A model generated the notes under the pieces. That model was not told the DNA's origin and ran no database searches. It was given only the letters and a program-made list of their open reading frames with translations. A stretch of 64,000 nt of DNA from the NCBI RefSeq assembly GCF_002252755.1, contig NZ_NHOY01000037.1, positions 1 to 64,000 on the forward strand. The letters are read 5' to 3'. A program made the position numbers and the translations under genes. This document shows, one piece after another, positions 53,515 through 61,597 of the stretch (the first letter of the stretch is position 1; each line of letters opens with the position of its first letter). The stretch is from Halorubrum sp. Hd13 (GTDB lineage: Archaea > Halobacteriota > Halobacteria > Halobacteriales > Haloferacaceae).

Positions 53515-54798
53515 TCAGTCTCTGAAGAACGCGTCGCGCTCGAACGGCTCCGCCTCGCCCTCGACGGCGACGACGTCGAGCGCGGTGACTTCTGCGCCGA
53601 CGCCCAGCAGCCCGGCGAGGCTCGGCTCGGTGCGGCCCTCGTCCCCCGAGATCAGCTCCTTGATGTAGAGCCCGCCGGCGCCGCGGACCTCGACGGTCGC
53701 GTGACGCGGGTCGTCGATCTCCGCGGTCGCCTCGTACACGTCGCGCTCGCGGGTGAGGCTCGCGCGCCGGTGGTCCACTCGGTTCGGGGTGTACTGCTCG
53801 ACCGTCGTCCCCTCCAGTTCGTCGACCGCCTCGGCGAGGGCGTCGGCGTCGACGTCGGCGTCGAACGCCACCTGCGCGCGGTAGCGCTTGGCGGCGTCGT
53901 GCTCCTTCACGCGCTCGACCATGTCGTAGGTCGCGAGCCGGAGCCCCTCGACCTCGACGGCGCCGTCGGCGAAGGCGTTGATGTCCGACTGGAGGCGCTC
54001 GACGTCGACCCGACGCCGACGCGGCTCCTCCACCTCGATCACGAACGGCCGTCCGGTGCCGAGCATGAGCGCGTCGACGTCCTCGCGGCCCGCGCCGTGG
54101 AACGTCGCCTCCGTCCCGTCCATCACGTCCTCGACGATCGGCGCGGTGTACTCCTCGACGCTGTCGTCGTAGAGGTACCCCGAGCCGCCGCAGTGGTCGC
54201 AGGGGTCCGGTCCCTGCCGGCCGGAGCCCTTGCACTCGCGGCAGGGCCACTCGGTCTGCGGGATGTCGCGCTCCAGTTTCCTGTATCGCCCGTACACGAA
54301 GGTGGAGTTCACCTTCGCGTCGATCGCGTCGTCGGCGAGGTCGATCGTGAACTGCACGTCCGGGCGGTCGAAGGACACCTCCGCGCCGGTGAGTCGGCCG
54401 AACCGCTTGCCGACCTCGCGGTTGAACTCGGAGTTAAACGGTTCGCCCGCGTCCTCGTCCAGCCCGGCGTCGGCGCGGAGCAGCGCCTCGTTCTCCTCGA
54501 TCAGCGGCGGCGGGCGCGTGCCGACGTTGTACGTGGCGAACTCGATCCCCTCGACCGCCTCGGCGGCGCGCTCGGCCCACGCGTCGAACTCGGTGCAGCG
54601 GCCCTCGCAGACCCAGCAGTCCGCGGTGTCGACCGGTTCGTGGTCCTCGTCGTCGCGCAGCGAGAGCGAGACGCGCAGCGCCGACCCGCGCTCGGCGTTC
54701 GACAGCCCGAAGCTCCGGTCGGCGACGAGCCGGCCGAGACAGGCGTCACACACCGGTCCCGTCTCGGTCGCCCGCGCCGCGACCTCCAGTACGTCCAT
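53515..54798 (-). CDS. pus10: tRNA pseudouridine(54/55) synthase Pus10
   Basis: Pus10 makes pseudouridine at positions 54 and 55 of archaeal tRNAs. The 427-residue protein has an N-terminal THUMP-like and zinc domain with CDACLGR and CWVCEGRC, and a central zinc-knuckle insertion WPCRECKGSG ... CDHCGGSGY near residues 183-205. The catalytic Asp lies in REDVDALMLGTGRPF near residue 243. The C-terminal domain is a standard pseudouridine-synthase fold, ending RTEPSLAGLLGV. The ATG at 54798 is the usual start. It works alone. Confidence 0.94.
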   Translation of the reverse strand: MDVLEVAARATETGPVCDACLGRLVADRSFGLSNAERGSALRVSLSLRDDEDHEPVDTADCWVCEGRCTEFDAWAERAAEAVEGIEFATYNVGTRPPPLIEENEALLRADAGLDEDAGEPFNSEFNREVGKRFGRLTGAEVSFDRPDVQFTIDLADDAIDAKVNSTFVYGRYRKLERDIPQTEWPCRECKGSGRQGPDPCDHCGGSGYLYDDSVEEYTAPIVEDVMDGTEATFHGAGREDVDALMLGTGRPFVIEVEEPRRRRVDVERLQSDINAFADGAVEVEGLRLATYDMVERVKEHDAAKRYRAQVAFDADVDADALAEAVDELEGTTVEQYTPNRVDHRRASLTRERDVYEATAEIDDPRHATVEVRGAGGLYIKELISGDEGRTEPSLAGLLGVGAEVTALDVVAVEGEAEPFERDAFFRD

Positions 54799-54927
54799 AC
54801 GCCCTCCAGCGGCCCGCGTGGTAACTGTCTTACTACATCGGGGGCGACGGGCGGTCGCGGGGGACCAGCGCCGCGGGACGCGCGGCCTCCCGGCCGACTT
54901 AAGAGGGTCCGATTCGTTTCGCCGGGC

Positions 54928-55314
54928 GTGAACGAGCCGGCGTCCCGGGAGGAGAAGCTGGAGCTCGGCGTCGAGCTGCTCGCGCACCTCGAGCACGAGG
55001 AGCTGGCGCTCCCCGACGCGATCGACCGGATCGAGACGGTGACGACGAGCCCCGCGCTCACCCGCGACATCCTCGACGCCGCCGAGAAGCGCGGCGTCAT
55101 CGAGCGCGAGGACGCCCGGCTCCGAGTCCAGCGAGGCGGCACCTACGTGAACTACGACAGCCAAGTCACCCAGCGCGAGGGCGACTTCGAGTGCCGCCGC
55201 TGCGGGACCTCCATTACGACCGGCCACTTCGTGAAGCTCGACGCGGGCGAGCTCGGCCCGTTCGGATCCTCCTGCATCCGAAAAGTGACTGGGCGCGATA
55301 GCGACGACGAGTGA
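54928..55314 (+). CDS. DUF5830 family winged-helix/zinc protein
   Basis: This 128-residue protein has a helical N-terminal part with a winged-helix feel (LTRDILDAAEKRGVIEREDARL) and a C-terminal metal-binding segment with CRRCGTSITTGHFVKLDAGE and a later Cys in GSSCIRKVTG. The start is GTG at 54928, following GGGC. It is divergent from pus10. The family is haloarchaeal and unstudied. DNA or RNA contact is inferred from the layout only. Confidence 0.7.
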   Translation: MNEPASREEKLELGVELLAHLEHEELALPDAIDRIETVTTSPALTRDILDAAEKRGVIEREDARLRVQRGGTYVNYDSQVTQREGDFECRRCGTSITTGHFVKLDAGELGPFGSSCIRKVTGRDSDDE

Positions 55315-55817
55315 GAACCGCGGTCTCGACGCGCATTTTTAAATAACCGACGCGGTGGCGCGTGCCTGCGAGCGACCGAAAGGCCGCGAGCAGCGAGGGA
55401 CCGGAGGTCCCTCTGGCAGCCGGCGGCCTCGCCGCCGGCGACAGCACGCGCGAGGGACGCGGCGAGCGCTGTTGAGCGCGAGCCGCGAGGCTGGGGAGGT
55501 ACGAGGCTGCGGTGCGGTTGCGGTCGGGTGGGACTCAAAGGGGCAGTCGCGAGGGCGGCGCAGGCGACGCAAGCACCGAACGAGGGAGCGCCAGCGACCG
55601 AGTGAGGCGCGCAGCGAGCGTGCGCCGCCCTCGTGGCTGGGGCTTTGGAGTCGTTCAGCATCGACTTGCGGTCAATCGTATATAAATAAGCGACCGACTC
55701 AGACACGATCTCATTCGCGAAACCGAGATCAGCCTCACAGTCCCGGCGACCGACCTCGCATGCCACGTCCTCACGCGCAAGCGAACGGTTTTTGCGTCGA
55801 CCGACGGGAGGAGACGT
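55315..55817. other. Non-coding region upstream of trpS
   Basis: These 503 bases contain the first copy of the structured repeat (55336-55650) and then an AT-rich promoter with TATATAAATAAGC (about 55678-55690), the probable trpS promoter. The leader from there to the ATG at 55818 would be about 100 bases. No protein gene of credible codon usage is seen. Confidence 0.6.
55336..55650 (+). ncRNA. Structured repeat element copy 1 (candidate small RNA)
   Basis: A TATA box (TTTTTAAATA, 55336-55345) is followed six bases later by the block GCGGTGGCGCGTGCCTGCGA (55352-55371), shared with copy 2. Many inverted repeats follow, including a 13-base perfect stem (CGAGGGCGGCGCA at 55550-55562 with its inverse at 55621-55633). 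The element ends with GGCTGGGGCTTTGGAG at 55635-55650, also shared with copy 2. The interior differs from copy 2. Whether it is transcribed is inferred from the promoter-like box. Confidence 0.5.
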
Positions 55818-57518
55818 ATGGACGAGGACACCCCCGAGGAGACGGGGTCGGCGGCGGGCGGTGCCCGCGACGAGACCCCGGGATCGCCCCGCGCCGACGG
55901 CGGGACGGAGCGCGCGGACGGACCGACCGAGGACGTCGCGCTCGACCCGTGGGGGTCGGCGTCGGTCGGCGACTACGCGGACCTGTTCGAGGAGTTCGGC
56001 ATCGAGGCGTTCGACGACGTGGCCGACGACGTGGTCGACCCGCACTACCTGATGCGGCGCGGCGTCATCTTCGGGCACCGCGAGTACGACGCCGTCGCCG
56101 AGGCGATGGCGAACGACGAGCCGTTCGCCGCGCTCTCCGGCTTCATGCCGACCGGCGACCCGCACATCGGTCACAAGCTCGTCTTCGACGAGATCATCTG
56201 GCATCAGGAGCAGGGCGGCGACGCCTTCGGCCTGATCGCCGACCTGGAGGCCCACTCCGCGCGGGGGATGTCGTGGGACGAGATCGACGAGCACGCGCGC
56301 AACTACCTCCTCAGCCTCCTCGCGCTCGGCTTCGACGCCGAGGACGGCGAGCTGTACCGGCAGTCGGATAACCGCGAGGTCCAGGACCTCGGGTTCGAAC
56401 TCGGCTCGAAGGCGAACTTCTCGGAGTTCGAGGCCATCTACGGCTTCGACGGCGAGACCAACATCTCGCACATGCAGAGCGTCGTGACCCAGACCGCCGA
56501 CATCCTCTACCCGCAGCTCGTCGACGAGCCGAAACCGACGGTCATCCCCGTCGGCCCGGACCAGGACCCGCACGTCCGGCTGACCCGCGACCTGGCGACG
56601 CGGATGCGCTACTTCAAGGTGACCGAGGCGTTCGCGAGCTTCGAGCTCGACGACGCCGAGCGACAGCTCGTCCGGGCCGCGTACGACGCGCTCGCGGCCG
56701 ACGTCGACGACGCCGAGACCGACGTGCGTTGCGAGGGCGCCGCCGCGTGGCTCGCCGACTACGAGCCGCCGGAGGTCGGCGCCGCCGACAGAGACGCCGC
56801 CGATGGGGACGCCGCCGACGGAGACGCCGACGACGTCCCCGACCTCGCGGCCGCCAAGTCGACCGCCCTCGACAAGCTCCGCGCGGGCGGTAAGGAGCCG
56901 CTCCGCCCCCGCGTGCGCTTCTTCGACCGCAACGCCACCGACGAGGCGTTCGAGGCCCTGATCGAGGCGGTCGAGGGCGACAAGCGCGTCTTCGAGGGCC
57001 ACGTCGACGCCTTCGACCTCACCCGCGGCGAGGCCGAGTCGCTCGCGCGCGAGGTCGAGATCGATCACGACGGGTTCGGCTTCCGCCAGCCCTCCTCGAT
57101 CTACCACCGGTTCATGACCGGGCTCACCGGCGGGAAGATGTCCTCGTCGATCCCGGCGAGCCACATCTCCCTGCTCGACGACCCCGAGGACGGCTACGAG
57201 AAGGTGAAGGCGGCGACCACCGGCGGGCGCGACACCGCCGAGAAGCAGCGCGAACTCGGCGGCGAGGCTGACGAGTGCCCCGTCTACGAGCTGTACGCCT
57301 ACCTGCTCGCGGGCGACGACGACGAGCTCACGAAGACCGTCTACTCCGAGTGCGTCAACGGCGAGCGCCTCTGCGGCGGCTGCAAGGAGCAGGCGGCCGA
57401 GCTCATGAGAGAGTTCCTCGAAGACCACCAAGAGAAGCGCGAGGAGGCCGAGGAACTCCTCGACGACCTCGACATCGACCTCGACTCCGACCGGCGCGGG
57501 ACGGGCGGCGAGCACTGA
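55818..57518 (+). CDS. trpS: Tryptophanyl-tRNA synthetase
   Basis: TrpS charges tRNA-Trp. The 566-residue class I synthetase has the HIGH motif GDPHIGHKLVFDE near residue 116 and the KMSKS equivalent GGKMSSSIPASH near residue 438. VGPDQDPHVRLTRD completes the active site. The N-terminal 45 residues are an acidic disordered arm. A haloarchaeal insertion of repeated Asp-Gly-Asp-Ala (AADRDAADGDAADGDADD) is present near residue 318. The gene is flanked on both sides by the structured repeats and is not part of the trp operon at 43-47 kb. Confidence 0.95.
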   Translation: MDEDTPEETGSAAGGARDETPGSPRADGGTERADGPTEDVALDPWGSASVGDYADLFEEFGIEAFDDVADDVVDPHYLMRRGVIFGHREYDAVAEAMANDEPFAALSGFMPTGDPHIGHKLVFDEIIWHQEQGGDAFGLIADLEAHSARGMSWDEIDEHARNYLLSLLALGFDAEDGELYRQSDNREVQDLGFELGSKANFSEFEAIYGFDGETNISHMQSVVTQTADILYPQLVDEPKPTVIPVGPDQDPHVRLTRDLATRMRYFKVTEAFASFELDDAERQLVRAAYDALAADVDDAETDVRCEGAAAWLADYEPPEVGAADRDAADGDAADGDADDVPDLAAAKSTALDKLRAGGKEPLRPRVRFFDRNATDEAFEALIEAVEGDKRVFEGHVDAFDLTRGEAESLAREVEIDHDGFGFRQPSSIYHRFMTGLTGGKMSSSIPASHISLLDDPEDGYEKVKAATTGGRDTAEKQRELGGEADECPVYELYAYLLAGDDDELTKTVYSECVNGERLCGGCKEQAAELMREFLEDHQEKREEAEELLDDLDIDLDSDRRGTGGEH

Positions 57519-57560
57519 GTCGTCCCCTCTCGGCGTAGCAGGTGATTCTCGCACACTTTC

Positions 57561-57742
57561 TTTATGAATAGACAGTGCGGTGGCGCGTGCCTGCGAACGG
57601 CCGCCGGGGGCGGCCGCGAGTCAACTCGCGCGAGGGAGTCGGCGGTCCGGAGCGAAGCGGAGGACCGCCGACAGGGCGAGAGCGAAGCTCTCGCTTGCAA
57701 CCGGACGTAGTCCGGTGACGAGGCTGGGGCTTCGGAGGTGTT
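57561..57742 (+). ncRNA. Structured repeat element copy 2 (candidate small RNA)
   Basis: TTTATGAATA (57561-57570) is followed six bases later by GCGGTGGCGCGTGCCTGCGA (57577-57596), the same block and nearly the same spacing as copy 1. At least five hairpins follow: 57599-57615, 57615-57630, about 57640-57670, 57676-57694 (GCGAGAG/CTCTCGC) and 57700-57716 (ACCGGA/TCCGGT). The element ends GGCTGGGGCTTCGGAGGTGT. Both ends are conserved and the interior is variable but always folded, which points to a structured RNA or mobile hairpin element. Confidence 0.5.
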
Positions 57743-57778
57743 TGTCGCCGGTTCGCTAGCGACCATTTATAAGCGAGC

Positions 57779-57799
57779 GGCTGGGGCTTCGGAGGTGTT
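57779..57799 (+). repeat. Duplicate of the structured repeat's 3' end
   Basis: GGCTGGGGCTTCGGAGGTGTT repeats exactly the tail of copy 2 (57722-57742), 57 bases further on, after a TATA-like TTTATAAGC. It may be a trace of an earlier copy of the element. Confidence 0.6.
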
Positions 57800-57840
57800 C
57801 TCAGCGGAACCGAACTCGACTACCTATAACAGCGACCGAC

Positions 57841-58203
57841 TTACAGTTCGTCTTTCACGTACACGCCCAGTAGTCCGCCGAGCGCGCTCAACACGACGGT
57901 GTAGGCGACGCCGCCCAGCACGGCGATCGCCCCGAGGAGGAAGATTCCCCCGGCTGCGATCCCGATCTCGGCCGGGAACGCGAAGAATCCCAAAAGCGGG
58001 AAAACGACCAGCACGAGCAACAGCAGCCCGACGATCGGGATCGACGCGATCGCGCCGGAGAACGCGCCGACCCGCAGCCCGTCGTCGCCGTTTAAATACC
58101 CGGCGACCGCGCCGCCGAGGAGGGGTGAGATACCGGTGAACGAGAGGACGGCCGACGCGATAGCGCCGACCACCGCGTTGAGGAGGGTGTTTTCGGTGTC
58201 CAT
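57841..58203 (-). CDS. DUF5518 family membrane protein
   Basis: This 120-residue protein consists of about four hydrophobic helices with glycine-rich turns (AVVGAIASAVLSFTGISPLLGG, GAFSGAIASIPIVGLLLLVLVV). Such DUF5518 proteins are common in haloarchaea and usually of unknown function. The ATG at 58203 matches the family start MDTENTLLNAVVG; the earlier open frame is non-coding. It is divergent from the split herA gene at 58329. Confidence 0.8.
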   Translation of the reverse strand: MDTENTLLNAVVGAIASAVLSFTGISPLLGGAVAGYLNGDDGLRVGAFSGAIASIPIVGLLLLVLVVFPLLGFFAFPAEIGIAAGGIFLLGAIAVLGGVAYTVVLSALGGLLGVYVKDEL

Positions 58204-58328
58204 GCGCTGTCCGACTCCCGGTGGCGGCATACGTTTTGCGGACCTCGAAGTGCGAGCCATCCACGACCGACGCGACCGCCCGACGACCGAGGCGATAGTT
58301 TATGGGGCGGGCGCCACCTCTCACGGGT

Positions 58329-58442
58329 ATGAGCGAGCAGGAGACGATCCACGTCGCGGACGTCAGCGAGGGGATCGGCGGCGACGCGACGGTACGGATC
58401 GGGCTGTTCCAACCTCCTGAAGAGTTACGTGACATCACATGA
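58329..58442 (+). pseudogene. Severed N-terminal fragment of a herA-like gene
   Basis: Thirty-seven codons start MSEQETIHVADVSEGIGGDA and continue TVRIGL to codon 26, in pure high-GC codons. Codons 27-37 (FQPPEELRDIT) are AT-rich and foreign, then TGA. HerA-type proteins of haloarchaea, as I recall them, open with this same peptide and continue directly into PVVELLTGRGF, which is now found at 59457. The fragment is thus the original 5' end of the gene at 59391. Its stop overlaps the next start (ATGA, 58439-58442). Confidence 0.75.
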
Positions 58443-59615
58443 CTAGTACCCAGCATGAACGGGACTCTCACTCACGAGCGAACCGGATGTCTGAAATGAC
58501 CGAGGAAGCCCCGTGGAGGCAGGCGGATCGCCTCCGATCGCTGTACATCGGAGAAAACCTGTCGACGAGCGAGATCGGTGAGCAACTCGGTTGTAGCCGC
58601 AAGACTGTCGAGAACTGGTTAAAAAAGCACGACATCGAGAAATCCAGACCTTGGGAAGACGAGGAACGACTTCGCTCTCTCCGCCAACAGGGAATGAGCG
58701 AAGCCGACATCGCAGACGAGTTGGACTGTAGTCAAGCAACCGTTCACAACTGGCTAACCAAATTCGGGATCGACACGAGTTGGACGCGACCGGAACGGCC
58801 GTGGCACGACGAGGAGACGTTACGTGAACTGTACGTCGAATCGGAGATGACGATGGACGAAGTCGCCTCGGAACTCGGCTGTGGTCGGCAAGCGATAGAG
58901 GTGTGGATACATCGTCACGATATCGAAACGCGGTCGTACAACCCGGAAACGCCGAAAGCAATTCAAGATGAATCGAAGCTCAGATCGATGTATCTCTCGG
59001 ACGGAATGAGTACGTACGCGATAGCAGAGCAACTCGACTGTGCTCCGTCTACAGTCCATGACTGGTTACACGACCACGGAATTGAAACCCGGACAGTCGG
59101 TTCACAGCCCGGAGAACTACACCATCGCTGGGAGGGTGGTGTAGACGAATACTACGGCGACAACTGGGCGAAACAGCGGCGTAAGGCCCTTCGGCGAGAC
59201 GACTACAAATGTCAACGGTGCGGCATCACGCAGTCCGAACACAGGAACCGGACTGACATCGGCTTAGACGTTCACCACAAAACGCCGATCCGTACGTTTC
59301 AGTCCCCCGAAGACGCGAACACGTTGGATAACCTTGTAACGCTTTGTCGTTCGTGTCACAATACCATTGAGCCGCCAAACGAGAACCAAAATGACTGACG
59401 CTCAACAACAGATCCCTGTCGGCGTCGATCAGGAACAGGACACGGAAATTTCACTCCCAGTAGTGGAGCTGCTCACCGGACGGGGATTTATAACGGGCAA
59501 ATCCGGATCGGGTAAAAGCAATACCGCCTCGGTCGTCGCCGAGAAACTCCTCGATTCGGCGCTTGGTATTCTCATCGTTGACGTAGACGGTGAATATTAC
59601 GGTTTGAAGGAAGAA
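58407..59615 (+). mobile_element. HNH cassette inserted in herA with replacement 5' coding
   Basis: This segment of about 1.2 kb breaks the herA gene after codon 26. It carries an HNH/HTH protein gene and a substitute herA start with about 75 recoded codons. Codon third positions change abruptly at both edges: GC-only before 58407, mixed inside, then GC-only again after about 59615. Roughly 35 of the 75 herA codons inside end in A or T. Three overlapping frames (58329-58442, 58439-59398, 59391 onward) keep the whole unit translatable from one message. There are no terminal repeats, transposase or intein motifs. Confidence 0.7.
58439..59398 (+). CDS. HNH nuclease with four tandem helix-turn-helix units
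   Basis: This 319-residue protein is built of four copies of a 45-50-residue unit, residues about 28-71, 72-120, 121-172 and 173-220. Each has a helix pair of the kind STSEIGEQLGCSRKTVENWL followed by a HDIE-type turn. The C-terminal domain (about 235-319) is an HNH nuclease with CQRCG, LDVHHKTPIR and CRSCH, the zinc and active-site residues. The array looks like a modular DNA reader attached to a nuclease, as in homing endonucleases. Start and stop overlap the neighbouring herA frames. Codon use is more AT-rich than the rest of the window. Confidence 0.88.
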   Translation: MTSTQHERDSHSRANRMSEMTEEAPWRQADRLRSLYIGENLSTSEIGEQLGCSRKTVENWLKKHDIEKSRPWEDEERLRSLRQQGMSEADIADELDCSQATVHNWLTKFGIDTSWTRPERPWHDEETLRELYVESEMTMDEVASELGCGRQAIEVWIHRHDIETRSYNPETPKAIQDESKLRSMYLSDGMSTYAIAEQLDCAPSTVHDWLHDHGIETRTVGSQPGELHHRWEGGVDEYYGDNWAKQRRKALRRDDYKCQRCGITQSEHRNRTDIGLDVHHKTPIRTFQSPEDANTLDNLVTLCRSCHNTIEPPNENQND

Positions 59616-61388
59616 TACGAGATCCTCCACGCCGGCGCCGACGACGAGTGCGACATCGTCGTCTCGCCCGAACACGCCGAGAAGCTCGCGACGCTCGCCC
59701 TCGACCAGAACGTCCCGATCATCCTCGACGTCTCCGGCTACCTGGAGGAGGAGACCGCGAACGAGCTCCTCTTGGAGGTCGTCAAGCAGCTGTTCGCGAA
59801 GGAGAAGCGCATGAAGAAGCCGTTCCTCCTCGTCGTCGAGGAGTGCCACGAGTACATCCCCGAGGGCGGCGGGATGGACGAGACGGGCAAGATGCTGATC
59901 AAGGTGGGCAAGCGCGGCCGGAAACACGGCCTCGGCATCGTCGGGATCAGCCAGCGCCCGGCCGACGTCAAGAAGGACTTCATCACGCAGTGCGACTGGC
60001 TCTGCTGGCACCGGCTCACCTGGGACAACGACACGAAGGTGGTCGGGCGGATACTCGGCTCCAAGTACTCGAGCGCGGTCGAGGACCTCGGCGACGGCGA
60101 GGCGTTCCTGATGACCGACTGGGACGAGTCGATCCGCCGGATCCAGTTCCACCGCAAGGCGACGTTCGACGCGGGCGCGACGCCCGGGCTCGACGACTTC
60201 GAGCGCCCCGAGCTCAAGTCGGTCTCCAGCGACCTCGTCGGCGAGCTCCAGTCGATCTCCGACGAGAAGGAGCGCCGCGAGTCGGAGATCGCCGACCTCC
60301 GGCAGGAGCTCGACAAGAAGGACCGGCGGATCGCCGACCTCGAACGCGAGCTGGAGGAGGCCCGCGACCTGAGCAGCATGGCCGACCAGTTCGCGCAGGC
60401 GCTCCTCGGGAAGGCCGAGGCGCCCTACCGGGGCGGCGGCGGGGCCGCGCCCGGTACCGAACCGTCTGCGGTCGGCGCCGGCGAGAGGGTCGGTGACGGC
60501 GGTGACGAGGACCAGTCGGTCCTCAAATCGTATGACGAGGCGGTCGCGGCGACCCTCGACGGCGACGACATATCCGACGCCGACGGAGGGACGGACGCCG
60601 ACGACGCGACCGAGACCGCGGCGGACGCGGACGACGCCGAGGACGCCCTCGACGCCTCCGACGCCGCCGACGCCCCCGCCGCCGTCGACGGCGACCCCGA
60701 GGACGCCGCCGCGCCGCCGGACGAGGACGTCGAACCCGTGACGCGCGCGGACGTGGCCGAGAGCGCGCTCCGCTTCGACGACGCGGTCGAACTCGGCACC
60801 CGCGAGGCGGTCATCGAGGAGCTCCGCGGCCGGATCGAGGCCCTCCCGGAGCTGTCGCGAGGGATGCTCCGTCACTACCGCCGCGAGGGCGTCAGCGACC
60901 CCGTCGCCGCCCACATCGACGCCGGCGGCGACGGCGACTCCGGCCACGCCTACAGCCGCCATCGCCCGGTCCGGCGCGCGGGGCTGATCCGGCACGCCGG
61001 GCGCGGGCACTACGCTTACGCCGTCCCCGACCTGATCCGGGAGGCGTACGCCGACCGCCTCGACGAGGAGAGCGTCCGGAAGATCGTCCGGGCGGTCGAG
61101 ACGGTCTTCGTCCCGCCGGCGGAGCGGAGCTATCCGCCGGACGCGGACCCCTCGGCGGTCGATCCGAGCCGAGACCGGACGCCGGGCGACGAGGGCGACG
61201 CGGCGCTCGTCAGCGGCGACGGCGGCGCCCCAACCAGCGACGGGTCCGACGTCGGCGACGGAGACGCGCCCGATGGTGCCGCGGACGCGGACGAGAGCCC
61301 GGCGGAGACCACCGATCGATCGGACGCCGGCGGCCTGACCGACGCGGCGCGGCGGTTCGCCGACCGCGGCCCGACCGCCGACGAGTGA
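59391..61388 (+). CDS. HerA-like hexameric DNA translocase/helicase
   Basis: This 665-residue ATPase has a P-loop in FITGKSGSGKSNTASVV near residues 34-50 and Walker B LLVVEECHEYIPEGG near 152. ISQRPADVKKDFITQCDWL is the family's arginine and sensor region. A coiled coil lies near 295-330, then a long acidic linker and a C-terminal helical domain (about 470-560). HerA-type pumps work in end resection, often with NurA, but no nurA is adjacent. The first 23 residues (MTDAQQQIPVGVDQEQDTEI) are not native-looking, and the first 75 codons have foreign composition, brought by the upstream cassette. The ATG at 59391 is chosen because it is coupled to the HNH stop. Confidence 0.85.
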   Translation: MTDAQQQIPVGVDQEQDTEISLPVVELLTGRGFITGKSGSGKSNTASVVAEKLLDSALGILIVDVDGEYYGLKEEYEILHAGADDECDIVVSPEHAEKLATLALDQNVPIILDVSGYLEEETANELLLEVVKQLFAKEKRMKKPFLLVVEECHEYIPEGGGMDETGKMLIKVGKRGRKHGLGIVGISQRPADVKKDFITQCDWLCWHRLTWDNDTKVVGRILGSKYSSAVEDLGDGEAFLMTDWDESIRRIQFHRKATFDAGATPGLDDFERPELKSVSSDLVGELQSISDEKERRESEIADLRQELDKKDRRIADLERELEEARDLSSMADQFAQALLGKAEAPYRGGGGAAPGTEPSAVGAGERVGDGGDEDQSVLKSYDEAVAATLDGDDISDADGGTDADDATETAADADDAEDALDASDAADAPAAVDGDPEDAAAPPDEDVEPVTRADVAESALRFDDAVELGTREAVIEELRGRIEALPELSRGMLRHYRREGVSDPVAAHIDAGGDGDSGHAYSRHRPVRRAGLIRHAGRGHYAYAVPDLIREAYADRLDEESVRKIVRAVETVFVPPAERSYPPDADPSAVDPSRDRTPGDEGDAALVSGDGGAPTSDGSDVGDGDAPDGAADADESPAETTDRSDAGGLTDAARRFADRGPTADE

Positions 61389-61597
61389 GCCGGCGGCGGT
61401 CGGGGCGCTCGCGGCCTTCGACTCGCCGGTCACCGTCGTCGGACTGCCGCGCCTCGCCGCCGGACTCGTCGCGGTCGCCGCCCTCCTCGCGGCCCGCGGC
61501 GGCGGCCTCCCGCGCGCCTGGCTCGTCGGGTTCAGGCGGCTGGGCGGTTCGGCGACGGGGGCGCCGAGTCGGAGTCGGATCGGCGCGGCGGCGACGC

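Larger units (their letters stand above)
57519..57840. other. Non-coding region downstream of trpS
   Basis: The stretch holds repeat copy 2 (57561-57742), a partial third end (57779-57799), and two AT-rich boxes (TTTATAAG near 57765 and CCTATAAC near 57822). No protein gene is supported. It ends at the stop of the convergent DUF5518 gene. Confidence 0.6.

Noticed and set aside
55818-57518. T-box or tryptophan riboswitch control of trpS by the upstream folded element
   Set aside because: A similar element also lies downstream of the gene, T-boxes are bacterial, and no tRNA-specifier structure was recognised, so a general repeat element is the simpler reading.
58407-59615. Intein or group I/archaeal intron in herA
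   Set aside because: The upstream frame ends in TGA and the downstream part begins with its own ATG. No intein splice motifs are present, and no folded intron core or bulge-helix-bulge is evident.
58407-59615. Ordinary insertion sequence
   Set aside because: No transposase, no terminal inverted repeats and no target duplication were found at the edges.
61389-61597. Hydrophobic reading frame between herA and formamidase
   Set aside because: A frame with an alanine/leucine-rich stretch exists, but it has no credible start codon and runs into the antisense of the formamidase gene. It was not called.
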